A stretch of DNA of 20,005 nucleotides from an uncultured Ruminococcus sp. (GTDB lineage Bacteria; Bacillota; Clostridia; Oscillospirales; CAG-272), in the NCBI GenBank assembly GCA_902782785.1, contig CACZOH010000160.1, forward strand, positions 1-20,005, read 5' to 3'. The position numbers and the translations under genes were made by a program. Under the pieces are notes generated by a model. That model made no database searches. It worked only from the letters and a program-made list of their open reading frames with translations, and was not told the origin of the DNA. The number at the start of each line of letters is the position of its first letter. Positions within the stretch are counted from its first letter, which is position 1. This document shows positions 1-7,563 of this stretch, one piece after another.

Positions 1-591
1 GATGTTTTTCTGCGCCTGCGGCGTTTGATAAACGCCGTAAACGGAGCCGCGGAACGTGTCGGACGGGTATTTTTTGCGCAAAAGCTCAGTTAAAAGCGTC
101 TTTTCGCCGTATCCCTCGTAGTCCGCTATCGCCGCGTTTATCGCGTCTCGCCCTATGGCAAATCCCGAGCCCTCGTCTCCGAGCAGGGGACCGTATCCGC
201 CGATTATATCAAGCGTTTTTCCGTCCTTTATTATATACGCGTCCGCGCCGGTGCCGGACAGCAGAAGCACGCCGTCGCCGTATATCCCCGCGGAATAAAG
301 ACCGAGAGTCCCCTCGTCGACCTCGCGCGCCTCGCAGCCGAATGCTTCGGAAAACAGCGCCGTGTTGTGCATGAAATATCCGGCGCAAAGCTGCGCGTCA
401 AAATCGCCGACCGTCTCCGTCAGCCTGTTTTTCGCCTCGGTTATTATGCTTTTTATCGTTTCTTCGTCCGTCGTCTTGCGGTTGATGCCGCCGGGCTGAC
501 GCACTGTCGCGATCACATCGCCGCTCTGCGAGACGGCGGCAAGATCGAGCTTTGTTCCGCCGCCGTCAACGGCTATATATATTTTCTTCAT
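1..591 (-). CDS. BadF/BadG/BcrA/BcrD-type sugar kinase, probably N-acetylglucosamine kinase (3' end outside window)
   Basis: The minus-strand frame is open from an ATG at 591 to the window edge, giving the N-terminal 197 residues; family members are usually about 300. It begins with the phosphate-1 loop of the ASKHA fold, DGGGTK at residues 9-14. A phosphate-2-like SGTG follows at 112-115, then GDEGSGFAIGRDA at 138-150, which is typical of N-acetylglucosamine kinases of the BadF/BadG ATPase family. The expected role is ATP-dependent phosphorylation of an amino sugar in the cytosol. The ATG overlaps the stop codon of the upstream glycosidase gene by one base (TAATG). No Shine-Dalgarno sequence is visible before it, so translation probably depends on coupling. 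Substrate is inferred from family and context; other BadF-type kinases or ATPases cannot be excluded. Confidence 0.85.
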   Translation of the reverse strand, partial: MKKIYIAVDGGGTKLDLAAVSQSGDVIATVRQPGGINRKTTDEETIKSIITEAKNRLTETVGDFDAQLCAGYFMHNTALFSEAFGCEAREVDEGTLGLYSAGIYGDGVLLLSGTGADAYIIKDGKTLDIIGGYGPLLGDEGSGFAIGRDAINAAIADYEGYGEKTLLTELLRKKYPSDTFRGSVYGVYQTPQAQKNI

Positions 592-3581
592 TATTTTACA
601 ACGTAGGAGTACATAAAGCGGCCGCCCGGCGCCGTATCGCCGTTTGAATAGAAGTCCATTACGTCTCCGTCATTCTGCATATTGTCGTTCCACTTGAAGT
701 TTACGGTGAATTTGTCGCCCGTTATGCCGAGATAGGATTTCGGTATCTTTACCACAAGATAATTGTCCGTGACCTTATACGATACCTTGCCGACCGTGCT
801 GAAATTCCAGCCGCCCGTGCTCCTCTCGAGCGTCGCCTGCGAGGACGTGGGAGTTACGCGGTTGAGCACGTATTCAAAGCCCTCCCAGTTCTTGTCCGAG
901 CTGCCCGTATCTATGAACAGTCTCATCCACGCTTTGTCCGTGTACGGCGTGACGTTCTTTTCGCATTCGACCATAAAGTAAAGATTGTCCGCGTCGCGTG
1001 CGACCTTTGCGCCCGTGATGTCGTTTCTTCCCGTGGTGTTTTCGTAATGCGTGCCGATATATCCGCCGCTGTTTCTGTCAAACGTGTTGTTCTTGTACGC
1101 TATATAGTACGGTCCGACGCCGTCCCACTGTGAAACGCTTCCGTTAACGTTTATCGTTTTCTCCGCGGATGCGGCGGGCACGGCTCTCGTACCCTTGAAT
1201 TTTCTGATATACGACACGAGCTGATAATAATAGTGATCCTTCAGATCGCCGTCAGACGGCTCGATGTCTCTGCTGTACTCGTCGTTGAACTGATCGGGGA
1301 AGGCGTTCTTAACGCCCTGCCACGTCGGCTGTTTCTGAGCGACCCATTCGTTCCAGCCCGTTACGAACACGAAATCGACGTCCTGCTTTATCGCGTATTC
1401 CCACTGCTCCGCGAAGTTTGCGCCGTAGAGCTTTGCGTTTTCTCTCGTATCATAGCCCTTGGAGGTGTAAGTCCTGCCGAAAATGTTGGTGCCGTTCATG
1501 GCGGTCAGACCGGCGGATCTGCTCCAGTTCTGCGCCACGCCGACTGTCGTCTGCTTAAGTCCGTTCGGGTCCGTATATACGGCCTGCGGATATTTTGCAA
1601 GCCAGCCCCATTTCGTCGAGTTGTTCTGCGAGCTTGCGTTGTACTCGGGCACGCCCTGTCTGAACGTGAAGAATTTGTATATTTCGTCGTCAAGCTCGTT
1701 CGTTCTGTTCAGACCCGTGTTCGGTCCCATCATAAGCGGCTTGCCGTTCCAGTAGAACCAAAGCTCATTGTAGCCCGAATCCCTGTACGCCGTCTGATAT
1801 ATCTCGCGCAGCTGTATCGCGGCGCTGTTTGTATCGCCGAACGGGAGCAAAAACGATATTTTCGGCGTCCTTACGCCGTCCTCGCGCGCTTTTTTATAGA
1901 CCTCAAGGAGCGTCATATACGACTCGCGCCAGGTGAACGTGCCGTTCGTGTTGTCGAATATCACGACGTCTACGCCAGCGTCGGCAAGCAGCTCCGCGTG
2001 CTTGCGAAGCACCCACCTGTCAGTTGTGGTGTAGTAGCCGTAAACCGGCTTGTTCCAGAAACAGCCGTGATAAGCGGGTATCGTTGACCATACGCTGTGA
2101 TCGTGATTTGTTATCGCGTCGGGATGTTCACTGCAGATATCCTGCAGGTTTACGGGATAATAGTTCTTCGCGTGCTCTACGTGCCACGTCCAGTAGAATA
2201 TACCCACGTATTTTCCGTCCTTTACGCCGCCTGTTTCCGCGTTTGTCGGAAGAATCCTGCCGAGACCGTCGGTCGCGACCCAGGTGTCCGGCATCGCGTC
2301 GCGCTCTGACAGTATCGGCGTGTCATCCGGTTCGGGCGGAGCGATGCCGCCGCCTTCGGTTTTAGCCCGATCGAACAGCGGATCGTCGTTTCCCGCAACG
2401 TGGACTGTCATTGCGAGCTCTCCGGCGATCTCTATCCCGCTTTCGGTGAATATCGATTTGGAGACGTTTGACGGATAAAGCCATACGCCGACCGTCTCCG
2501 TCGGCTCGCTGAACACTACCAGATAATCGCCGGGTTCCTGCACGGCAAACGACAGATCGAGCCATGCGTTGTCCTGATAGTTTTCAAACATTTTCGTCGC
2601 TATGACGCCCTCGTTCATCGACTCGCGCACGGACGAGGAGTATTTATAAAGCGAAAGCCGCATATTGCCCACGTTGTTGCTCCAGGACGGGCACCACGCG
2701 GAGATCTTGTCAAATCTGGAATTTATATGGAAATGCTGGGAGAAATAGTTTCCGGAATTCAGCTGCAGAGCCCTTTTGTTTGCGTCGGTCGTTCTGTCGT
2801 ACATATCCGCGGTGCGCCACGTCTCCGACTGCGTCGGATCGCTTGTCGCCTCGCTCACGTATCTGAACAGAGCCGTCACGTCCTTGTTGTTGACGGAGCC
2901 GTCGCCGTTCACGTCGATGTTATCCTCCGCCACGGGCTGATCTACGCCGCTGACGTGCCTGAAAAGCATGACGACGTCCTTGTTGTTGACGAGACCGTCG
3001 CCGTTCACGTCGCCTCTTATCTGCTCTTTTATCGGTGAAACGAACGTGCTTTCGTCAAACGGCGGGACGTATACGAACGCGCGCCAGAATTCCTCCTTTG
3101 TGCCGTCCGCAAAATGCGCGAACAGCTGTACCGTGGTAATGCTCGCGGGATCTACCTCCACGGGTATCTTGAAGCGGTAATCAAATTCGCCGGGTCCCGC
3201 CTTTTTCACCGCCGCCTCGGCTTCGATCTTGAAAGAGGCATGAGAGTTCGACCATTCCGGATTGCCCTCCTGAACGTAGGAAAAGCTCACTATGTCTGAG
3301 CCGTCCGCGGAGACCCAGCCCCAGAATATCGCACAGCGTGAATTCTGCGGAAGATGCGGAGTGTCTATATTTTCCGCCTTGCCGCCGCAGGTTATATACG
3401 ATTTTTCGTCGCTTCCGTTAGGCTTGAGACCGTAGCGCACTTCATCGTAGCTCACCTTGACTATGTGATTGAAGCGCGAGGTCACGACCTTTTGATAATC
3501 CCGCTCGGCCGCCTCGCCCCAAACGGGCAGAAAAGAGGCGAGCATAACGAGGATAAGCGCGATTGCCGCTGTTTTTTTCAC
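591..3581 (-). CDS. Secreted GH99/GH71-like glycoside hydrolase with internal dockerin and C-terminal CBM9-like module
   Basis: This 996-residue protein starts with a signal peptide (residues 1 to about 25, hydrophobic core 5-20). An unrecognised beta-rich region (30-180) is followed by a type I dockerin at 189-245 with two EF-hand-like calcium loops, DVNGDG at 191-196 and 223-228, each followed by NNKDV. A putative lectin-like region (275-400) precedes the catalytic-type region (455-800), which carries VGIFYWTWH at 459-467, VVIFDN at 539-544 and GWNEW at 742-746; this pattern resembles GH99/GH71-like enzymes acting on alpha-mannosidic or related glycans. Residues 808-995 look like a CBM9/DOMON-type sugar-binding module. 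The start is GTG, overlapping the upstream stop by four bases (GTGA), with AGGAG about 7 bases before it. The dockerin implies docking to a cohesin scaffold, but no cohesin is in the window. Exact substrate is unknown. Confidence 0.85.
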   Translation of the reverse strand: MKKTAAIALILVMLASFLPVWGEAAERDYQKVVTSRFNHIVKVSYDEVRYGLKPNGSDEKSYITCGGKAENIDTPHLPQNSRCAIFWGWVSADGSDIVSFSYVQEGNPEWSNSHASFKIEAEAAVKKAGPGEFDYRFKIPVEVDPASITTVQLFAHFADGTKEEFWRAFVYVPPFDESTFVSPIKEQIRGDVNGDGLVNNKDVVMLFRHVSGVDQPVAEDNIDVNGDGSVNNKDVTALFRYVSEATSDPTQSETWRTADMYDRTTDANKRALQLNSGNYFSQHFHINSRFDKISAWCPSWSNNVGNMRLSLYKYSSSVRESMNEGVIATKMFENYQDNAWLDLSFAVQEPGDYLVVFSEPTETVGVWLYPSNVSKSIFTESGIEIAGELAMTVHVAGNDDPLFDRAKTEGGGIAPPEPDDTPILSERDAMPDTWVATDGLGRILPTNAETGGVKDGKYVGIFYWTWHVEHAKNYYPVNLQDICSEHPDAITNHDHSVWSTIPAYHGCFWNKPVYGYYTTTDRWVLRKHAELLADAGVDVVIFDNTNGTFTWRESYMTLLEVYKKAREDGVRTPKISFLLPFGDTNSAAIQLREIYQTAYRDSGYNELWFYWNGKPLMMGPNTGLNRTNELDDEIYKFFTFRQGVPEYNASSQNNSTKWGWLAKYPQAVYTDPNGLKQTTVGVAQNWSRSAGLTAMNGTNIFGRTYTSKGYDTRENAKLYGANFAEQWEYAIKQDVDFVFVTGWNEWVAQKQPTWQGVKNAFPDQFNDEYSRDIEPSDGDLKDHYYYQLVSYIRKFKGTRAVPAASAEKTINVNGSVSQWDGVGPYYIAYKNNTFDRNSGGYIGTHYENTTGRNDITGAKVARDADNLYFMVECEKNVTPYTDKAWMRLFIDTGSSDKNWEGFEYVLNRVTPTSSQATLERSTGGWNFSTVGKVSYKVTDNYLVVKIPKSYLGITGDKFTVNFKWNDNMQNDGDVMDFYSNGDTAPGGRFMYSYVVK

Positions 3582-6481
3582 TTTGTTTCTCCTTTTTTCT
3601 TCTTGAGTATGAGTATGACCGCGCCGCAGAGTGCGAACATGGCTATTATTACGAATATGGCGGTGAGATAAAGGCTCGCCCTGTCGCCGCCGCCGTCCGG
3701 CTCCGTCTGCGCCGCCGTGGTTTGCGGCGCGGTGTCGAAGATCTCGGACTCGGGCTCGGGCATCGTCTGTATCTCCGCCTCCGTCACGGATTCACTTGAG
3801 TTTTTGTCCTCCGTGTAGACTCCGAGAACGCAGAGACGCGGCGTTGTGCCGGAAACAGGATCGTCAAACGACAGGACCGCTCTTTGCACCGCTCCCGCGC
3901 TTTCGTTTACGGGAAGCGCGACGGCGGTTATTTCGCCCGAATTCAGCTCCGCGCAGCCGACGGATAAGCCGCGGTCGCCGTAAACGGTTATTTTCACGGA
4001 GGCGGTCGCAGCGTCCTCGGACAGATAGTCAGTGTAAAGCCTGAAATACAGGACGTTATACGTCTTTTTCGTGTCGAATACGTATGAGGCGTAACCCGAC
4101 AGACCTTCGGAGAAGTCGAACGCGGCGCCCGCAGCGGGCTCTCCGTTCAGCTCGTCGCCGTATATGTTCTTGCAGCAGCCGTAGGCGGACCAGCCGTCCG
4201 TCGTCTCCCCACCGTACAGCGTTGTGACAGCCGAAGGAAGAAAAGAGGGCGGAAGCAGCCCGAGATCGTCATAAGACCTTGACGGCGCTTTTATATTTTT
4301 GAAGTATGACGATACGCCGCCCGGGAATATATCCGCGCTCATCGCGTCCGCGAGAGTCAGACCGCGCGTCGTATCAATAACGGAGAACAGCTCGCAGAGT
4401 CCTTCGTCCTCCGCGCCGATACCGGCGCAAACGGACGCGCATTCGCCGCAGCCGTAATACAGACGTATAAGATCCTCCGTACCGTTCACGGCGCAGCGCA
4501 CCGCGACGGGAAAACCGCAGGCGGTAAGCGTTTTTGCCGCCTCGTTTGCCGTCTCGGCGTCTTCCGTTTCGGTGTAAAGCGTGAGACGGGACGGATCTGC
4601 GACGTCTTTTGAGAGCATTTCCGCAAAATCCGCCGCCCCGTCGTACGATACGGGCGCGAAAACGGATACTCCGTATACAGAAAGCGCGTTCTGCGCGGAG
4701 ATCATCAGGGACGAGGCGTATTTTTCCGCTCTGTCCGGCGTAAGACCGCGCATTGCGGATAACGGAGCCGAATTGAGTATCCCGCACGGGATCACGGCGC
4801 GGACGGTGTTTTTGTATCTTTCCGCAAAGAACGAAAGCAGTGACAGATAAAAATCCGCGCCCTTCGCCGTCGTTATATCCGGAAGAATATCGTCTCCTAC
4901 GGCGAACAAGTATTTATCGCTGTTTGCAAACGCGCCGTAGTTGAATTTCAGAACCGCGCAAACGCCCTCTGAGGCGCAGCGCGAAACGGCTTCGTCAAGC
5001 GATCCGACAACGTCGTCCGACAGATTGAATTCAACGCCCGCCGCCTCAAACGACGATGCGCCGGCGTCCGAGAACAGGGAGGAGACGTTTACGTCCGTAT
5101 AGACGGTCCCCGGCATAAGCGAATGTATCAGCTCCGCGTCGCCGCCGTATAACAAGCCCTTGTATTTTACCGAAGGCACGGGAAGCGGCCTGTCCGAAGT
5201 ATATGAAACGCCGGCGTCCTCGTATCCGTTTTTGCCCTCGTATCTTACGAGGTATTTGAAGTAAGCGTTATTTGTTTTGCCGTCGTATCGCGGTATCTCG
5301 AACCGGAACGTGCCGGAAACGGCGGCGGTGCGGTACGGCTGTGCGTCCATATCGCCGGGAAGCTCCTCGTCGACTCCGGGAGCGAGGCGGTACAGACATA
5401 TCCTCTCGGACGACGCGGGAAAATCGGGCAGAGAGCCCGAGACCGTTATCGTCTCGCCGGATACGCGGGCGCTGACCTTGCCGTTGTATTCCGCGGGAAA
5501 ACGGTATGAAGCAAACGATATGCTTTTTATCCTTATGCTCCCCTCGACGGAGCCGGAAAGCTCCATGCGGAACGACGATACAGTCGTTCCCGACTGAAAG
5601 CCGCCTATGCCGAAGCAGTAAACGTTTTCACCCGGCAGAAGAGAGAGCGTTTTTGAATTGTTGTCGGAATAGTTTATCTGTCTGTCAAGCTTGAATCGGA
5701 CCGTTAATTTATCCGCGGTGCTGTCGTTTATCAGCCTTACCGCAAGGGCGTTGTATAAGCCGTTTGTCATATAACCGCATTCGGAGCTTTCAAGCGTGCT
5801 GTTCTGACCCGTGGGGGTGAAAACGAGCGCGTCGTCCGTGTAGCTTATCTCCGCTCTGTTCGCCGTGAAAGCCGATGCGAAATAAGGAAGCCTGTCGGGC
5901 AGTCCGTCGACCTGCGCGGTGTGAACGCGGTCGATCCTGCATCTCACGCGGACGGTCTTGTCCGAGACCGCGGAAACGGATACGCGTATATCCCTAACCG
6001 TAAGCGTCGCGGCAGGATCTACTGGAAGATACGCCGCGCACCACTGTCCCGAGGGCAAAGGCGAGGTGCCCGTCACCGTTTTTTTGTCGCCGTCAAGCGT
6101 TACGGTCACGGTAAATTCCGCATCCGGCGCGTCCTCGACGTATAAGCATACGCAGAGCGAGCGCGTCTTTGACGTGTTTCTTTTTTTTACGGGCGTCAGC
6201 GTTACTCCCGCCCTGTCGTTTGCCGTAAGGGAAAGACATTTTTCGCCCTCCAGCGCGCCTGAGGACGGCGCCGCTATCGTTCCGGCGTCCGGTCTGCGCT
6301 CCGCCTCGTCCGCTTCAAAGCCGTCTATCATAACGGCGGTGCAGAGCTCGGCCTGTTCCTCCGTAACGGCGGATACGTTTAAAACGCTCCGTTCGACGGG
6401 AACCGACGCGGCAAAAGAGAGAGGGCACAGCGCCGTTATCATAAATATGACAATAAGTAATATCGTTAAAATCTTTTTCAT
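3578..6481 (-). CDS. Exported, membrane-anchored protein with DUF5722-like TIM-barrel region
   Basis: The protein has 967 residues with an N-terminal signal peptide (1-25) and one C-terminal transmembrane helix (about 936-958) followed by KKKK, so most of it should sit outside the cell, tethered by its C-terminus. An acidic Ser/Thr/Pro-rich stalk (895-933) precedes the helix. Two beta-sandwich-like regions (about 40-190 and 205-325) come before a region at about 330-750 that recalls DUF5722, a glycosidase-like barrel family, for example KVSARVSGETITVSGSLP (335-352) and FFAERYKNTVRAVIP (551-565). Where I recall DUF5722 relatives having a GNE motif, this protein reads CGILN (566-570), so it may be inactive. 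The ATG follows an in-frame TAA closely and has only GAGG two bases upstream. It is the first gene of the coupled operon. The DUF5722 call is from memory and moderate. Confidence 0.7.
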   Translation of the reverse strand: MKKILTILLIVIFMITALCPLSFAASVPVERSVLNVSAVTEEQAELCTAVMIDGFEADEAERRPDAGTIAAPSSGALEGEKCLSLTANDRAGVTLTPVKKRNTSKTRSLCVCLYVEDAPDAEFTVTVTLDGDKKTVTGTSPLPSGQWCAAYLPVDPAATLTVRDIRVSVSAVSDKTVRVRCRIDRVHTAQVDGLPDRLPYFASAFTANRAEISYTDDALVFTPTGQNSTLESSECGYMTNGLYNALAVRLINDSTADKLTVRFKLDRQINYSDNNSKTLSLLPGENVYCFGIGGFQSGTTVSSFRMELSGSVEGSIRIKSISFASYRFPAEYNGKVSARVSGETITVSGSLPDFPASSERICLYRLAPGVDEELPGDMDAQPYRTAAVSGTFRFEIPRYDGKTNNAYFKYLVRYEGKNGYEDAGVSYTSDRPLPVPSVKYKGLLYGGDAELIHSLMPGTVYTDVNVSSLFSDAGASSFEAAGVEFNLSDDVVGSLDEAVSRCASEGVCAVLKFNYGAFANSDKYLFAVGDDILPDITTAKGADFYLSLLSFFAERYKNTVRAVIPCGILNSAPLSAMRGLTPDRAEKYASSLMISAQNALSVYGVSVFAPVSYDGAADFAEMLSKDVADPSRLTLYTETEDAETANEAAKTLTACGFPVAVRCAVNGTEDLIRLYYGCGECASVCAGIGAEDEGLCELFSVIDTTRGLTLADAMSADIFPGGVSSYFKNIKAPSRSYDDLGLLPPSFLPSAVTTLYGGETTDGWSAYGCCKNIYGDELNGEPAAGAAFDFSEGLSGYASYVFDTKKTYNVLYFRLYTDYLSEDAATASVKITVYGDRGLSVGCAELNSGEITAVALPVNESAGAVQRAVLSFDDPVSGTTPRLCVLGVYTEDKNSSESVTEAEIQTMPEPESEIFDTAPQTTAAQTEPDGGGDRASLYLTAIFVIIAMFALCGAVILILKKKKGETK

Positions 6482-6503
6482 AACCTCATTTTAACATAAA
6501 AAT

Positions 6504-6534
6504 ATAATATATAAAGTGGTATATTGTAAACAAT
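6504..6534 (-). promoter_or_regulatory. Predicted sigma-A promoter of the glycan operon, with a small inverted repeat over the -35
   Basis: On the minus strand a TTTACA-like -35 lies at 6525-6530 and -10 candidates lie around 6504-6509 (TATTAT). The hexamer spacing is 15-17 bp depending on which overlapping -10 is chosen. A perfect 5-2-5 inverted repeat (ATTGT/ACAAT) at 6523-6534 covers the -35 and could be an operator. The region is AT-rich, so the exact assignment is uncertain. Confidence 0.45.
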
Positions 6535-6592
6535 GGACGCCTTCAAAAACAAAAAATTTACATTATTTTACCTATTTTCCGACACACAGGTA

Positions 6593-6621
6593 TTGCATTA
6601 GCGGAATTTATATTGTATAAT
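6593..6621 (+). promoter_or_regulatory. Sigma-A promoter of yajC
   Basis: TTGCAT at 6593-6598 and TATAAT at 6616-6621 are separated by 17 bp. They lie about 35 bases before the yajC start, which has AAAGGA at 6643-6648 as its ribosome site. Confidence 0.8.
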
Positions 6622-6656
6622 ATACGCTGAAATCTGAAGATGAAAGGATATATAAA

Positions 6657-7004
6657 ATGTTTTTCAATCTTTTAGCGGCACCCGCCGCGGAGGGCGGCAA
6701 CCAGTGGCTCCAGCTTCTCCCGACGGTAGGTATAATCCTCGTACTCGTGGTCGGATTTTATTTCCTTATGATACGTCCGCAGAGAAAGCGCGAGAAGGAA
6801 GAAACGGAAATGAGAAGCAGTCTTTCCGTAGGCGACGAGATAACCACCACGGGCGGCATAGTAGGAAAGATACTTGTCGTTGACGACGATACGGTCGTAA
6901 TAGGCACGTCGGTAGACTGCACCAAGCTGCGCATAGTAAAGGGCTCCATCGCACGCGTTGACAAAAAGATCGGAGAGCCTGCCAAAACAGAGGAAAAGAA
7001 GTAA
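6657..7004 (+). CDS. yajC: Preprotein translocase subunit YajC
   Basis: This 115-residue protein has the YajC layout. A short N-terminus is followed by a single transmembrane helix (about 19-38) and the diagnostic MIRPQRKREKE segment (38-48). A small cytosolic domain follows, with VGDEITTTGGIVGKI starting near residue 58. YajC is an accessory membrane subunit that associates with the Sec translocon and YidC. The charged C-terminal tail (KTEEKK) is normal for the family. The start is supported by AAAGGA eight bases upstream and by its own TTGCAT/TATAAT promoter. The gene is followed, 65 bases on, by a small membrane-protein gene, a common neighbour in Clostridia. Confidence 0.95.
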   Translation: MFFNLLAAPAAEGGNQWLQLLPTVGIILVLVVGFYFLMIRPQRKREKEETEMRSSLSVGDEITTTGGIVGKILVVDDDTVVIGTSVDCTKLRIVKGSIARVDKKIGEPAKTEEKK

Positions 7005-7069
7005 TAAAACAAAAAAGCGCCTCATATCATTTATCAAAAGACTGATAAACGGTAGGAGGTCGTTTTTTT

Positions 7070-7498
7070 ATGGAATTTGATAAGGAGAAAAAATCGCTCG
7101 ATATGCTCGCTTCCGCCGCCGTCGGCGGAGCTTCCGCGTCAGTTCTCGCCGTTCTGCTTCTTTCCGTCACGGCGGCGCTGACGCTTTTTTCGCCCGATCC
7201 CGCGTCTCTTTCGTGGCTCGGCTTTGCAATAAACCCGGTGTGCGGCTTTACCGGCTCCTTTATCGGAGCGCGCCTGACTGAAAAACGGCCGTTCGTCGCG
7301 GGAGTTATAAGCGGCGCGATGTTCACGGCGACCGCCGCCGCCGTCGCGCTGATAATATCGGGCAGGCTCCACCCGGCGTTTATTCCCGCTGCCGCCGGCG
7401 CCGCCGTTTTCGGCGCTTTCTGCGGAAGCGTCAGAAGAAGCGGGGCGAAAAGGATACCCGCGTTTGACGAGAGGGAAATAAGAAATATAAGGAACTGA
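7070..7498 (+). CDS. Small four-helix membrane protein, TIGR04086 (YrzE-like) family
   Basis: The 142-residue protein is almost entirely hydrophobic, with four likely helices (about 14-40, 47-68, 74-97 and 100-120). Small residues dominate, there is a Gly/Ala-rich first helix, and a charged basic/acidic tail ends it (RIPAFDEREIRNIRN). Its size, topology and position directly after yajC match the TIGR04086 membrane-protein family of Firmicutes, whose function is unknown. AGGAGG at 7054-7059 precedes the ATG by ten bases. A 7-bp AT-rich hairpin (7030-7049) sits in the yajC intergenic gap just before this site. Cotranscription with yajC is likely, since no terminator is seen between them. The family call rests on context as much as on sequence. 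Confidence 0.7.
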   Translation: MEFDKEKKSLDMLASAAVGGASASVLAVLLLSVTAALTLFSPDPASLSWLGFAINPVCGFTGSFIGARLTEKRPFVAGVISGAMFTATAAAVALIISGRLHPAFIPAAAGAAVFGAFCGSVRRSGAKRIPAFDEREIRNIRN

Positions 7499-7501
7499 AA
7501 A

Positions 7502-7563
7502 GGACCGCCACGCAAAGGGACGGTCCCGTTCGGCAAAAAAAAGGGGATCGCTCCCCTTTTTTT
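7502..7563. terminator. Bidirectional intrinsic terminator between convergent genes
   Basis: GGGGA/TCCCC (7543-7547 with 7552-7556, loop TCGC) is flanked by eight A on the left and seven T on the right, so it can terminate both strands. It overlaps the stop codon of the minus-strand protease gene. A second stem, GGACCG/CGGTCC (7502-7507 with 7521-7526), lies just upstream. Confidence 0.9.
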